Shown here in pieces: positions 25,201 through 36,898 of a DNA stretch of 64,000 bases; positions within the stretch are counted from its first letter, which is position 1, and each line of letters opens with the position of its first letter. The translations under genes and the position numbers were made by a program. This stretch comes from Brugia malayi (Eukaryota; Nematoda; Chromadorea; Rhabditida; Onchocercidae), in NCBI RefSeq assembly GCF_000002995.4, contig NW_025062479.1:9787721-9851720 (forward strand). The letters are read 5' to 3'. The notes under the pieces were generated by a model. The model worked only from the letters and a program-made list of their open reading frames with translations, searched no databases and was not told where the DNA came from.

Positions 25201-28069
25201 TAGTATTCTAATCACCGTCACTGACATTGGGCAGACCCAATCCCCTATTCTGGATAGAAAAACAAAAATTCCAGCCTTGGAAAATTTATTATAATACACT
25301 TAAAATCAAAACGAAGTCTGGCACTTCAAACAATATTATTCATTTTCAAAAAACCTTTGATCAGCAAAGATGAGTTCCCGTAACTAAAAAAGCAAAAGAG
25401 AGAAAGATGCTAGCTGTGTCATTACGAGATTTGTTTAGTGAGAGCGAAGAAAAATTAGTGCCTCTTGGAGCCTTTTGGTTAAACGTTTTTCGTCAGTTCT
25501 CGACAGCTGCAACACTAAAGCAGTTAATCGTAATTCGCGAAGAGAGGGAGTGTACCTGCAATAAAAATGCCAATAATTCTACAATAAAAAATACTAAAGC
25601 AACACCAAATTTCACTCGATAATCAAAACGACTGTGGCCTTTTTTGAACGAAGAACATGTACTAACAGATTGTTGCATATACATATTACTGGTCGTCGAA
25701 GCGCATGTCTTCCAATTGCAGCTACAGCTTTACACAAATAATGAATAGATTGCGTAGGTGCGCCATCTATTTCATCCAAAATAAGGCAGTTTGGTTTAGA
25801 ATCCTGGAAAAAATTTTTCATAATGCACCAATTCCAATGACATTTCAAAAAAAGGCAATTTTTCTTCAAAGAAAAACTCATCCTTACTGCATCCAGAGTT
25901 CTTGTAGTTCTTAAAGCATCTTCAAAGCACTTTTTGAAATCTGCAGTATTCCGCTCATCACTGAAAGGATGGGAAAAAATATCAAAAGTATAGTGCACAT
26001 TCTGCAGTGTAGCGGAAACCTTAAAGATGAAATCGAGCCGAACGTTTTGAAGAATATCAGCAACCAGTCTAATGAAACAAAGAATTTTCGGGAAAACTTA
26101 TAAATTGGAGAAGCTAAGTAGAAGGATGGAAGAACTCTGCAACAATGATGTCAGCAAATTAAATAAATTTACCTAGCATTCAAACTGACTACTCGATATC
26201 CGACATGTTGTGCTACCAAAGTTGCTAGTGTAGTTTTACCAGTACCGGCAGGTCCAGCTAGGAGCACTACCTAAATACATTTCTCTGAATGCTTTTTCAG
26301 ATGCACTTGAAAAAATTAATATATATATATATAATGTTTCCTACGAAAAAAATACATACGTACTTTATGTGACGGGCGCCTTGGTTTTTCATTGCTCAAG
26401 ATGATTTGTTGTTGATTTGACGCGTCTCTCAAGACGATATCCGAAACAACCTTATGAAAGACACATTCGTCCCACAGTCTTAACCAATTTAGCAACAAAC
26501 GATTCACAGTCTAAAATTCATTTCTTCTTGGCAAATCCCCTAAAATATTACCAGCATAGTCCGCTGAAGGTTTGCGGAGACCTAGACGTAAATATGATTA
26601 ACAATAGAAAAGAAAAATAGAAATACCTCATCACTAATGAGATCAGCATAAGTGTGCGGAGCATATTTCTCAACCCACAAGTTATCTTGGATGAACGCAG
26701 ACCCTTCTTCCGTATCTTCGGAAACAATGCTAGAAACCTCAAAATCAAATCCAGAATTTAACACTTTTTCGGTGAAACCAAACTTCAAAGTACCAATTCG
26801 TGATTTATCACCGCCACCGTTATGAACTGTTTGCTCAGCACTTCTTAACACTATATAGAATCTGAAAATAGTTTCCAACCTAAAATAAAACCTATATACC
26901 TTTCTGAATCCTAATCCAAGATTTCCAATAATTGTTGGAAAAATTCCTTCCGAAAAACTATTTAAAAAAGCTTAAAAATCTTTAACGCTGTTGTATGAAG
27001 ATTTTCAATTAATCAGTCTGACCTTTGCAGTTCCGTAGGATCTGTAAAACCAATCCATGGTGCACCACCACGCGGTGGATATAACAACACTTCGCTTTTT
27101 TTCGATCCTAATGATACATTTTGTTCTGTCTTTTCATCTGTTTGTAAGTCTGTTAAGCGACGCCTTTTTCGAGCCTGCAAACGCTACAGAAACTTAGATT
27201 ATACATTCTGCATGATGAAATTTTGATTCTGGCACCAACATAACGTAGTGAGATAAGTTTTGTTATATGATTACCCGGAAAATAATATACGTTTTAAAAA
27301 AGCGCTCAAAAAATTTAAAAGCATTTGAACCTCTGTACTACCATGTCCAAGGCAATTAATTCTGAGATGTTCCAACTAACCCATGAAATGCGTCGTGTAA
27401 GACGTTCAACCATTTCATCGCCAATATTTTTTCGTTTCACATCGCGTTCTTTCTCATTATTGTCGCAGTTTACTCGCATATGCCAATCTGTAAATACTCA
27501 CAAGTTCATTATCAATAATTCGACCAGAAAGTTAGAGCAACTTTGTTACAAATTTAATCTCAAATCCATTCAAAATAAGTAGCACCCTCAGGACTGTCCA
27601 ATCAACAACTGCACTGATTTACCTAGTAACATGATCAGATATAGGAAATAGATCTGCGAATGAATCAGCAAAACACGGACCATAAAAAATTCATTTTAAT
27701 TCAGAAGCTCTCAATGATTACTACATATTCATATCAACATACCAGTCATGCTAAAATGCGAGCAAGGGAGAAATCATACCAAGTGCATCACAGTTATCAG
27801 GTGCCGATATCCGTTTTGGCAGTCCCCTTACGATGTTGTTCAAAATATTCACAGAAGAATTACTTTGCGCATCACTTTTTCTGCAGAAAAAATTTTTATG
27901 AGAACAGAAAGTTCTACAGCTATGAATCAGGCAACCATTATTACATCATATAATGGTAAAATAAAATAAAATAAAAAAAAAAAAAAAAAACACATACACA
28001 CACAACTAACCCATAATTCAAGGAACTGTCTGCAAAATCTGCAATCTCATTATAAACATCTGGATCCAT
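22253..28069 (-). CDS. ctf-18: CTF18 (CHTF18), large subunit of the alternative RFC clamp loader
   Basis: CTF18 replaces RFC1 in a clamp loader that acts on PCNA and supports sister-chromatid cohesion. The start is ATG at 28069 (MDPDVYNEIADFADSS), shortly after a TTTGATTCAG acceptor. The N-terminus includes NNIVRGLPKRISAPDN and DEMVERLTRRISWVS. The family signature LWVEKYAPHTYADLISDE lies near 26640-26690 and LLLNWLRLWDECVF near 26470. The AAA+ Walker A (LLAGPAGTGKTTLATLVAQH) is near 26210-26270 and Walker B (CLILDEIDGAP) near 25755-25800. Sensor and lid exons follow: LRDLRSAINNLQFIAS-type sequence at 24890-25020, then FDSWASIFEISRHLDANGR and HGNETDRFYLGLFANYL. C-terminal helical exons include SVEIIESMRAGAAQKN near 23340-23480. 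The last exon (near 22361-22253) reads IPTRFNEETRDKMKMAV and ends FRSFRD. Small exons are approximate. Confidence 0.9.
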
Positions 28070-28319
28070 CAGTTCAATCCTGAATCAAACAAAGAAAACA
28101 CAGTTCAACTTGCACTTACGACCCAAACAAGCCATGAACCACTCAAGAATTTAGCTAGAGCTATTCCATTTTCCTCTCCAACCCACAAATACTCCCAACA
28201 AACGATTTGCAGGCTAAATTAAGCAACTTCTGACTTATACTTTTAAACAGACATTTTTCGAGAAATGCATGCGAAAAAGAACAAGCTCCCATGTATTTGA
28301 ACGGAGATCCTGTACATCA

Positions 28320-28384
28320 GTGATTTGCATATCAGACCACTTGTGATTTGCATACCAGATCACTTGTGATTTGCATGCCAGACT
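28320..28384. repeat. Three tandem 23-bp repeats each with an ATTTGCAT octamer
   Basis: The unit GTGATTTGCAT plus about 12 bases occurs three times at 28320, 28343 and 28366 with few differences. Each copy holds ATTTGCAT, the reverse complement of the POU-domain octamer ATGCAAAT. The array lies about 250 bases upstream of the CTF18 start codon. Confidence 0.7.
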
Positions 28385-28455
28385 AACTTCAACGAAAAAT
28401 ATGTATTTGGAAGAAAACATTAGTAAAGTCATTACAGATACACAAAACTGAAAAG

Positions 28456-28470
28456 ATAATATAATATAAT

Positions 28471-28501
<31 letters not shown>

Positions 28502-28520
28502 TAATAATGAAGATAATAAT
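28456..28520. repeat. AAT/ATAAT microsatellite
   Basis: Tandem ATAAT units pass into AAT units over about 65 bases. On the minus strand this reads as a leucine run, which is not coding. Confidence 0.8.
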
Positions 28521-30666
28521 ACTTCCAGAACTGTATCACGCATTTAGCATGCATAACATCGAGCAAATCATCGCAGAGGAACAACGTTCAATTTCCTTTT
28601 CTTTATAACAATTTTTTCATGTCACATATGAGAGAATAAGAACTGCGATATAGAAAAAATAAAAAAAGAAAAGAAATAAATAGATAATAAAAACAATACA
28701 ATTAAGAAAAACGATGTGCAAGAAAAGAACTGACAATAGACACGAATAAACAAACAGAATTGGATGGGACGATAAACAATAAACAAAAAGAGAGAAAGTT
28801 GGATCACAGCGCATTACGGCTCGGAGGAAAGCAAACAGAACTACATATGCATTAGTAAATATCTGACCGGGTGAATGGACACTAATAATTCTACCAGTTA
28901 CCGTGATACATAATAATACGGTCACATAAGCTACAACTACAACGTAGACATTTTTTGATCTGAATTTTAGGAATTTTATTGAATTCTCCTTAAAATCCTA
29001 CAAATTCCACTGAATTCCTTACTTATTCAACTTTAATTTTCCAAATGTTTCAAATGACTAACTAAAAAGGCCCTTGATATCTTCAAAAACAAATCAAGTT
29101 ACCGAATCTGAAACTAGAATGACTCCCAGTATGACATGGGAGGAGATAAATCAACAGTTCGATTATGAAAATAGTATACTAGCAATTAAGGGTCATTAGA
29201 GTAAAGAATGAATGGTCAGTGAAAACTGGTACTATGCTCAATGTCAAATGATAAATACTTAAATCCTACCCGTTCCAAATATTTTTATAGTGATAACTAC
29301 CGAACGATTTAGCTATGTAGACTGCAGCTAAATGAGCTACTGTTACAACACTTCCCACAGAAGTAACCAGTCAATTACATAAAAGGCTGCATAAGACAAC
29401 TATACACTAACGAAATAAAATACAAAAAACTGGATGAATTTTCTAAGCTGATGTGATAAATGAATCCAAACTGTCCAATTCGAAATTTTTAGAATCATAA
29501 AGACATCCTGCAAACCGCCCTTGCGCAGAAATACTAAGATTTGTGAAAGAAACCCAGACACCCTAGTTGTAAACAAGACACATTTAAAGAGATAAGAACC
29601 GCCCTGGAAATTATTAGTTTAAACATACTAAAATTATACGGGAAATATCCTAGTAACTCTCCTCATCGAAAGCACAACGCATCAAAGGAATTCCAAAAGG
29701 ATATAGGCGCTCTAGAACTTTCACCTAAAGAAAAATGAATAAGGATGGATAAAAGTTAAGAACCAAGAAATACAAAACCGTAGAATTCATGCAGGAAAAA
29801 TATCAAGAAATTAAAATTTTATGGGGCAATTATTAAATAATAAACCTAAAATGAATGAGAAAAAAATACGGTCATTACGGCGAGTAGATTCCTTATTGTA
29901 AGAGAATATTAAATACATGTATGTTTGAAAATGACATTTAAAAATCTTACATCTTTGAACCCTGCATCCGGGGTGGATAAAACATATTAAGATAAATAAC
30001 ATGTGTTACAAAAATGAATTACCACGTGAAAAAAAAATATAAGGCATACAGTGGTGCCCCATATCTATAATAACAAATGGGGAAGTTCTAACTAGCAAAA
30101 GACTGAAAATACGAAAAACTAAAAGGACCTAGCAAAATTTGTTGCAAGTCAAAAGCACCAAATCTTGCTTTCAATATATAAGAGTGAATTAGAGTATATG
30201 CTCCTGCTAATTGTTTTCGAAGAGCAATTTGCAGTAATCAGAGAGCTGAGGAGTGATGGTGAAAAACGAATCAAGTGAGGCACTAATATTAATACAGAAG
30301 ATCCCGGTTGAACTTGAAATACGAGAAAAAAAAAAAAAGACTGGAGGACAGAAACAAAAAAAAATGTGAAGGTGCCAAAGGGCTTAAGGAACTTTTCAGA
30401 TGAATACACTTCTGATTAAAACAGCTTTAGTACAGTTTTAAAGGTATTTCAAAAAAAAAAAAAAAAAGGAACTGGTGCCTCCAACTGTAGACAAAACTTA
30501 GCTCATTATCATGGTGGAAGATCACTGAGCAAATGTCATCTGAGACTTCACACACATACAAAAAAAAAAGTCAGATTAGGAATCGCATGTGCACACAATG
30601 GTTAGGATTTGCTTTGCTTGACTGATTGATAATCGCTGGCTAATGGAGGGAGTTTACCAATAAGCA

Positions 30667-33600
30667 CTAGTGTCGACCGTGTTCGCTTGACAGCCGGTAC
30701 TCACTACCATGTCGCGATCCGCGAGATCCTCCTCCTCCGCCACCACGTCCACTACCAGAGCCATTACGCACATTAACTCCGCCTCGTGCTAAGGCTGAAA
30801 ACTTGTATTATTTTTCATTCAAATATCAATGATGAGGAAAGCCAGAACAACTTCCTGTAAAAGGAAAACTTCAACATTAACTGATTTTGAAAACCATCTC
30901 CACCTTCCTGAAACCTCCTCTAATCTATGTATACGAAAATCACATTGGACATTTTAAGAACGACTGAGGATCAGTTAAATCCAGAGCAACGTGTAACCTT
31001 GCAGTGGACCTCTGTGTATAAACGGACTACGTGCGTTCATCTGTCCACCCTTCTGCTCCGAAAGAGTAGCTTCTCCATCGAATCCAAGTGAGTCAATTTT
31101 CAGATGTATAAGTGAAAGCGACCGTTCCTGAAAAGTTTATAATTCACATGCTGTAAACATTTCGTGACATAAAAAAAACCCCTTATTTCCTGTAAAGCAA
31201 GTTTTTTAAAGATTCTACTTATTCATTTTCCATAGCTTACGTGTAAATTAGTTATTCCCACTGAATTAAGGAAGCTAACTTAAAGGTAATTTTAAATGAC
31301 CTTTCTTGCAGCATTAAATGCATTTCTTGCACCCTCCGCTGTTCTCATAACCACAAAAGCAAAAACAGTTCGTTGTGGATCCGCAGAATCCAGCACACGA
31401 CGGGGAACATTTACTGCAGCAACATGTCCAAATTCTAAAGAAAACCAATGATATGAAAATAAAATCTATGATGTGCCTTAAAATTAAGCTTGAAGAATTA
31501 CGAATACAAATCATTATAACGTGGGCAAAGCTTACTTTCAAACTCGAAACGTATATCTCTTTCGATTGCAGCTACGCTTTCTGGAACAATATTGCGAGTT
31601 ATGCCGCCCACATATAGTCGACAATTCTCTTCTATAAAGCTTTAAATTTACAATATGTAAATAAAAAGTTACAAAATCTCCCATTTACTATACATGTTAA
31701 TTATGTACCGAAATTTGCAGGAAGGCTTGTGTTATTTGAAGCAGAGATCAGAGTTTGATTCTGTATTATAGGCAATCGCACTGCTGGCTGCGCTGCCACC
31801 TGAGTCATATTCTGCAACTGGACATCCATAGTTACTGCAGCTGCTTGATTACCACCGACCAATTTAGCCCAAGTTTTCGGTGTTGAATCAACTGTAAGCG
31901 AATTCGAATCCGTCTATAAACAAATTCTATTATGAAATGCTGAATTTTCCATTCTGTGTTTAACTGTTGCTATGAGGAAGATGCAGTTTTGCTTTTGTAA
32001 AACAAAACTGCATCTTCACATAAAAAATGCTGAAATGAAATTCAAATTTCGAGATAATACAAAATCATGACTTCATTACTAATAACTTACGTGTGCCTCT
32101 TCAGTGGAACTGTCATCTGATTTGCTACTAACTATATCATTCATCTGATGCTTTGCATCACGAACAACAACATTTGTATTCATTGCTTGAATGGGTTCAA
32201 GAATCTGCTCTTTCTTCAAGTTATCAGATAATTGATCAGTAGTCTCATCTTCTGAAAACTTCCAAAATTAATTACATCCTTTCAAATGTATAACCCACTT
32301 CCTTTATGAAATAGCATTCGAAGAAGAGGGCCACAGAACTTCTTTTGCATATCAACTCTACTGTTCTAGGTCAGATGGTTGATTGTTATAGTTTTATCTT
32401 TATGACAAAAACTGTGGAAATAAAAAAAAAAAAAGAACAAAAACGTCTAAAGCCATTACCTTACACATAAAAAAGAAAAACTCAAGCAACAAACGGTAGA
32501 TGCAACCAATCTAACCAAAAATTTGGTGAATGAAATATACAGTGAAATTATAATCACTAACGATTGTGGCTTGTGGAAAGGGCCTGAGTATGACCATTAA
32601 TTCCACTAGCATCACCATTTGCTGCAACATTCTCCTCAGTAGCAATCTGAGTTTGGATATCTGAAAAGAAAGCTATGTATCATTCCTTCCAACAAGATAT
32701 TAAATTTGACTTCTGATCTACTGCTGCTGACCACTGAAGGAGTTTCATTAATGATGAATTATGAATTCAGTAGTCTAACTGTCAAGCTCGCATTACACAT
32801 TGAAAAACTTACGGCAAAAAAAAAAAAAAAAAAAAAAAAAAACCAGAAGATGTAACATGACATGGATCAACTAAAATCACCGCGTAAAATAAGACTCTAC
32901 TGAGCTTGAAAAAAAACTTCGGTTTTTAATCTTCAAATATCCTTCATTATACTGATTGTTTAGCCTTATGGTAGTTTTGAACTTCAAGTTTCATATGTAA
33001 TTTTTATGATTGGCCGGGAATAGGTACCGCATAGGCTTTATACTTTCCTGACAAGTGCATCAAACTACAATGCCATCAAAAAAAAAAAGAAAAAAAAAAC
33101 CGCTCTTCTGCGACTGAATAACAGCATCACCGAAGGCCCGATCAAGCCACTGGAAAACATCATTGTGGACATAGTATTTCTTTGGAGTTTGCGGGCAGAG
33201 AATAAACGTTTGCAAGAAACGCCTTCCGGGATTATCGCCAATTGAAAGCTCGCCACAAACCTTTAAAATATTTCACTCAGTGATCAAATCATTCAGATCA
33301 AAAGACAAAAGAAGCTTTAAAAAAAATGCTCAGTACTCAATGTTCAATTTTTATAAAAAGTTCGACTTTGCCATTTCTACTTTCAAGTTTCATACAAACA
33401 AAAAAATCATTCCTAAGAATTCCATGACTTACTTGTATGACTAAGCCATTGTTCATTGTGGCAGTGCCACTAACAGTATAAATTCGCGCTTTGCAGTCAA
33501 TAAAAGCCAAGCGTTCGATTGCTTTTTGTATTTTCTGGAAATTAAATAACCAGTAACTGTGAAAACTGCATTCAGTAACAATCCACATATTATAAAGAAC

Positions 33601-34344
33601 ATGTTCCTTAAAGGATATTTAAGAACTATGAATTATAACCTGCTGTCCCTGAACAGGCTGATCCGTATCGTGAACAAAATATGATTCATGGCTGTAAAAG
33701 CGGAAAACGTCTTGTGGCCTCTCTGATAGCATCGTGTAGTACTGACGAACAAATTCACGCCCAATTTCTAAAAGTGTATATTAGTTAGAATTCAAAGTAA
33801 GCAGGTGTAGAAATTCGAACAATTTGGAATTAAAAATTATTCTCACTAATTTTTAATCGTTTTTTTTTATAAATAATTTGGACTTAGAAAAAAAAAAATA
33901 TTTTCTCCGTTATCCATTATTTATGACATCAAATTTCTAACAGCATAAAATGTGATGCGTGTTTTTTTCCTAGAAGTGGGTTGGACATAAATTATATTCT
34001 TTATCATATCCCGAATGTCCCATGTACTTTTTTAAATGTTACAAACCAGTTGAGTTAACAATGCAACCCCGAAAATTCGATAATCTAAATCATCAACTGC
34101 CTAATGAACGAAATGAATGAACTCCAACGACGGATAGTGTTCAATCTTATTCATCACTTCATAGTTCCCATAAACAACTACGTATGATGTTTCAACAATC
34201 GGTGTAGGAATCCTTGTGTTGTTAACATTATGTGAAATATTTACAGATTCAGACAAATACATGACCTTTGGGCGATGGTTGCGGTGTTTTGGCAACTTCA
34301 TTAGCACGGCCATTTATAACATCACCAACTCCCTCCATCTTCAT
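30667..34344 (-). CDS. gtbp-1: G3BP-like RNA-binding protein (NTF2 + RRM + RGG)
   Basis: G3BP proteins nucleate stress granules and bind RNA in the cytoplasm. The start ATG at 34344 (MKMEGVGDVINGRANEVAKT) lies 18 bases after a GTTTGCAG acceptor. Exon 1 ends at 34266 in phase 1. An NTF2-like domain follows: EIGREFVRQYYTMLSERPQD and YSHESYFVHDTDQPVQ (33631-33768), then RLAFIDCKARIYTVSGTATM (33430-33535) and FLQTFILCPQTPKKYYVHN with VFQWLDRAFGDAV (33110-33260). The middle is a disordered acidic/Gln-rich linker. The RRM spans about 31020-31630 (NCRLYVGGI-type start, DPQRTVFAFVVMRTAEGARN). The C-terminus is Gly/Arg-rich (GSGSGRGGGGGGSRG) and ends SSEHGRH at 30667. Domain order fits G3BP exactly. 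Small linker exons are approximate. Confidence 0.9.
31977..32017. repeat. Perfect 15-bp inverted repeat in a G3BP intron
   Basis: GAAGATGCAGTTTTG and its exact reverse complement CAAAACTGCATCTTC flank an 11-base spacer. TTTT and AAAA in the spacer can extend the stem past a bulge. Confidence 0.8.
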
Positions 34345-35304
34345 ATTGGATGAGAACGACCACTGCAAACACGCGATTCCTGTGTTAATAATTATGAAGC
34401 ATGCTTTTCCCGATCTTATAAACTAGCGCAACATGACGAGTTCTTAACGAATGGAATGACATTAATAAGAAATTCCTGACTTCATGAAAACTCACTCCCA
34501 TTAGTGCCAATAGAAATTAGAAATGTCTAATCTTAAAGAAAAACGGAGAATACATCGATGAATAGCAAGGAAAGTTTGGACGGTAATACTAACCATTATA
34601 CAACAATGAATACGCTACCCCGCCACACAGTAGTACATACAGTCTAATTCATTCACCACACTAATAAGATAAAAATTTGATTCTGCTATAGTATTTAACG
34701 TAGTACACTAAATGAAGTGTACAATGCAATAAGTCTATTTTTTATCTTAGATTGGTTTGCTTTCTAAACCGCATTACCACACAGCAATAATCTACCAAAC
34801 ATAAAAAATGTTGTAAACCGTTCAACCCAGTGGAATTTCTTCTTACTACGCTTATGAAAAGCAACATGGTTAGCATGGCTATGAAACGATGGAATGATCG
34901 AAATAGGATCCAAGCAGCCACCCCATTATTATTCCACGGATATTTCGGTTTTGACCTTCTCTATGTGAAGTACTGATTGGTTTTACAATTCAAAGACAAC
35001 AGATGCCATACATTATATAGTACTCAAAATTAACAAACGCGCGGGAAAAGATGAAATGATGATGAAAACATTTTTGCATAAACATATGATGATAGTACGT
35101 CTTGAGTAGAAAAGACCTTAAGTAACCTAATGTCGCAGATATCCCAAGAACTGAATAAACCAAGGGCTATCATTTATGGATCAAGGAATTCCAATCAATA
35201 GCCACGCAATTAAAACATAGTCAAAGTGAATTCCATATTCAGGAAATTAGGTTAATAAACAGACAGTTAAACTTGGCATAACCGTTGTCGATATCTGACA
35301 GTGT

Positions 35305-35342
35305 GCATTTCTGTCTCAAGGTTACTCCTGGGACAGAAATGC
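35305..35342. repeat. Imperfect inverted repeat / hairpin
   Basis: GCATTTCTGTC pairs exactly with GACAGAAATGC. A small internal loop and an AGG/CCT pair close on the loop TTACT. It is too short for a typical pre-microRNA. Confidence 0.65.
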
Positions 35343-36280
35343 GATTTATATGCAGATGCTAACACAGTCACTTCTAGTCGATTAGCAGTAACATGAAACG
35401 AGTTGCGCAACACAAGCCCATCTTCTGCATTTTTTAGCGTCAGTTAGTTCATATTATTAAAGCGCTCGTTCAAAATGAAACTATAATGATCAACATACTC
35501 ACCTATGTATAGAACTTCTTGATAATATATAGCAAAATCACACAGAAGCCAACAGAGTGAAATGAACACAAGATACGGAACTCATTATACAGACTCTCAA
35601 AGCACTTATACAAGAGGTTGCTGTACCTGGAACTACTCATTACATAACACTCTGAGAACGATGAACACGCAATACTACGCGATCACGCAGAAGAAATGAA
35701 ACTAATAAAATATTTGGACAATACAAAGACAAAGACCACGCAGCGCCCAGACCCACCTACTAACCTCGCATCCCATTTCGAATGGACCCACAAGTAAACC
35801 AATGGAAAACGCGGCCCGTCCTAAAATATGATAACGACGATATGCACCATAGAATCCCCAACAATTGCAGAAATTAGTCTTTTGCCACTTGTTTCGTCAG
35901 AGAGATCAGAAATGCAATGAATAATGCTACAGGAAGATGCCTTACAATTTATGCATGACTCATTGGAATTCTGTAATCAATATTTGCTTCTAGCCATTTA
36001 ACAAGCCAGCTACAAAAAATGATATCCGGAGTGTAACTTTAAAAAGTGGTTATGTTGCAAGAAAATTTCGCTCTTCACTTTCTACGCAGTAAAGACATTT
36101 CGGCGCAGATATCAAGAACAGGGGCAGTAGTTGACTAAGTTAGGATCCATATCGCTGTTGTCTGTGTTAAGTAAGGCATTCGCTACCTTAAAGCTATAAA
36201 TGATCTAACGTGTGCAGTCCACTTTACTCCTATCTGAAAGATCCCAGAATCATGTTTACAGTATTGCGTTCGGAATCATG

Positions 36281-36348
36281 TCTTGAAGTGCAGCGTTGTT
36301 ACGTTTTGAAGTACAGCATCGTCGCTTTTTGAAGCGCAGCGTTGTTGG
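36281..36348 (+). repeat. Three degenerate 22-bp tandem repeats
   Basis: The unit TTTTGAAGTGCAGCGTTGTT occurs three times with substitutions (GTGCAGCGTTGTT, GTACAGCATCGTC, GCGCAGCGTTGTT). It lies 550 bases upstream of the SLMAP start. Confidence 0.65.
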
Positions 36349-36898
36349 TCCAATTATCAACATGTATGTCATATTCTGAAGTATAAACACAGAGCAAGCA
36401 TTGGAATTTCACAAGTGACTAAAAAGGGAGAAAATAAAGGCATCGTTTTTATTAAAGGAAACATTATGTCGTTCATTTCTGGAAATCATTTTTCCAGAAT
36501 ATCATGGAACTCTTCTTCAAATCCCCTTATCTCGTACTCTCATCCATACCTATTACCCTTGAATTAATCCATCATATCGAAAATGATAAAAAGTGAAAGC
36601 TCAATTACCAGGAATTCCAACACCAGCAGAATTTAAAATCATTTAAGAATCTTACGACGGTCGCAAATTGATCCAGAACCTGTAGAGTCCCCAATAATAC
36701 ACAACGCCCGCCTCCATCCCACGATTCCATCCACCAAAACATTTATAAGAATTCCGTTGTGAACTATCAGAGTGATATCGAGCGTTAGTTAACATCAGCC
36801 AAGTTACTTCTTTCTTCGACACATTGAGTAATATTATCTTTTCGATGCAAGATTTCTAAATTAATGAAATTAAAGGTCCGGGTTTCAGCTGTTGTAGT

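Larger units (their letters stand above)
28082..30666. promoter_or_regulatory. Upstream region of CTF18 and 3' flank of G3BP
   Basis: This 2.6 kb gap should hold the CTF18 promoter at its left end and the G3BP 3' UTR at its right end. It includes the octamer array (28320-28384), a long AAT repeat (28456-28520) and poly-A runs. No coding exon could be supported. The minus-strand frames at 28235-28925 are driven by simple repeats. Confidence 0.45.
34345..36898. promoter_or_regulatory. Divergent intergenic region between G3BP and SLMAP
   Basis: About 2.5 kb separate divergent starts, so both promoters are expected here. It is less AT-rich than most gaps. It holds a 38-base hairpin (35305-35342) and a degenerate 22-base tandem repeat (36281-36348). 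No supported coding exon was found. Confidence 0.45.

Noticed and set aside
28235..28543. Minus-strand frame with a leucine run
   Set aside because: The run is the AAT microsatellite and the rest is the octamer repeat. There is no gene structure.
28617..28925. Hydrophobic minus-strand frame that could look like a membrane protein
   Set aside because: The hydrophobicity comes from translating A-rich plus-strand sequence (Phe/Leu/Ile runs). No acceptors or donors support it.
29420..29780. Possible decayed retroelement in the CTF18/G3BP gap
   Set aside because: Only short unconnected peptides appear, with no reverse transcriptase or integrase motif, LTR or target-site duplication.
31314..31541. 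Cysteine-rich minus-strand frame resembling a small secreted toxin-like peptide
   Set aside because: It is a shadow frame of the G3BP RRM exons (the coding frame reads DPQRTVFAFVVMRTAEGARN).
35305..35342. Candidate microRNA precursor
   Set aside because: The stem is only about 14 bp and does not extend outward, which is too short for a typical pre-miRNA. It is kept only as a hairpin.
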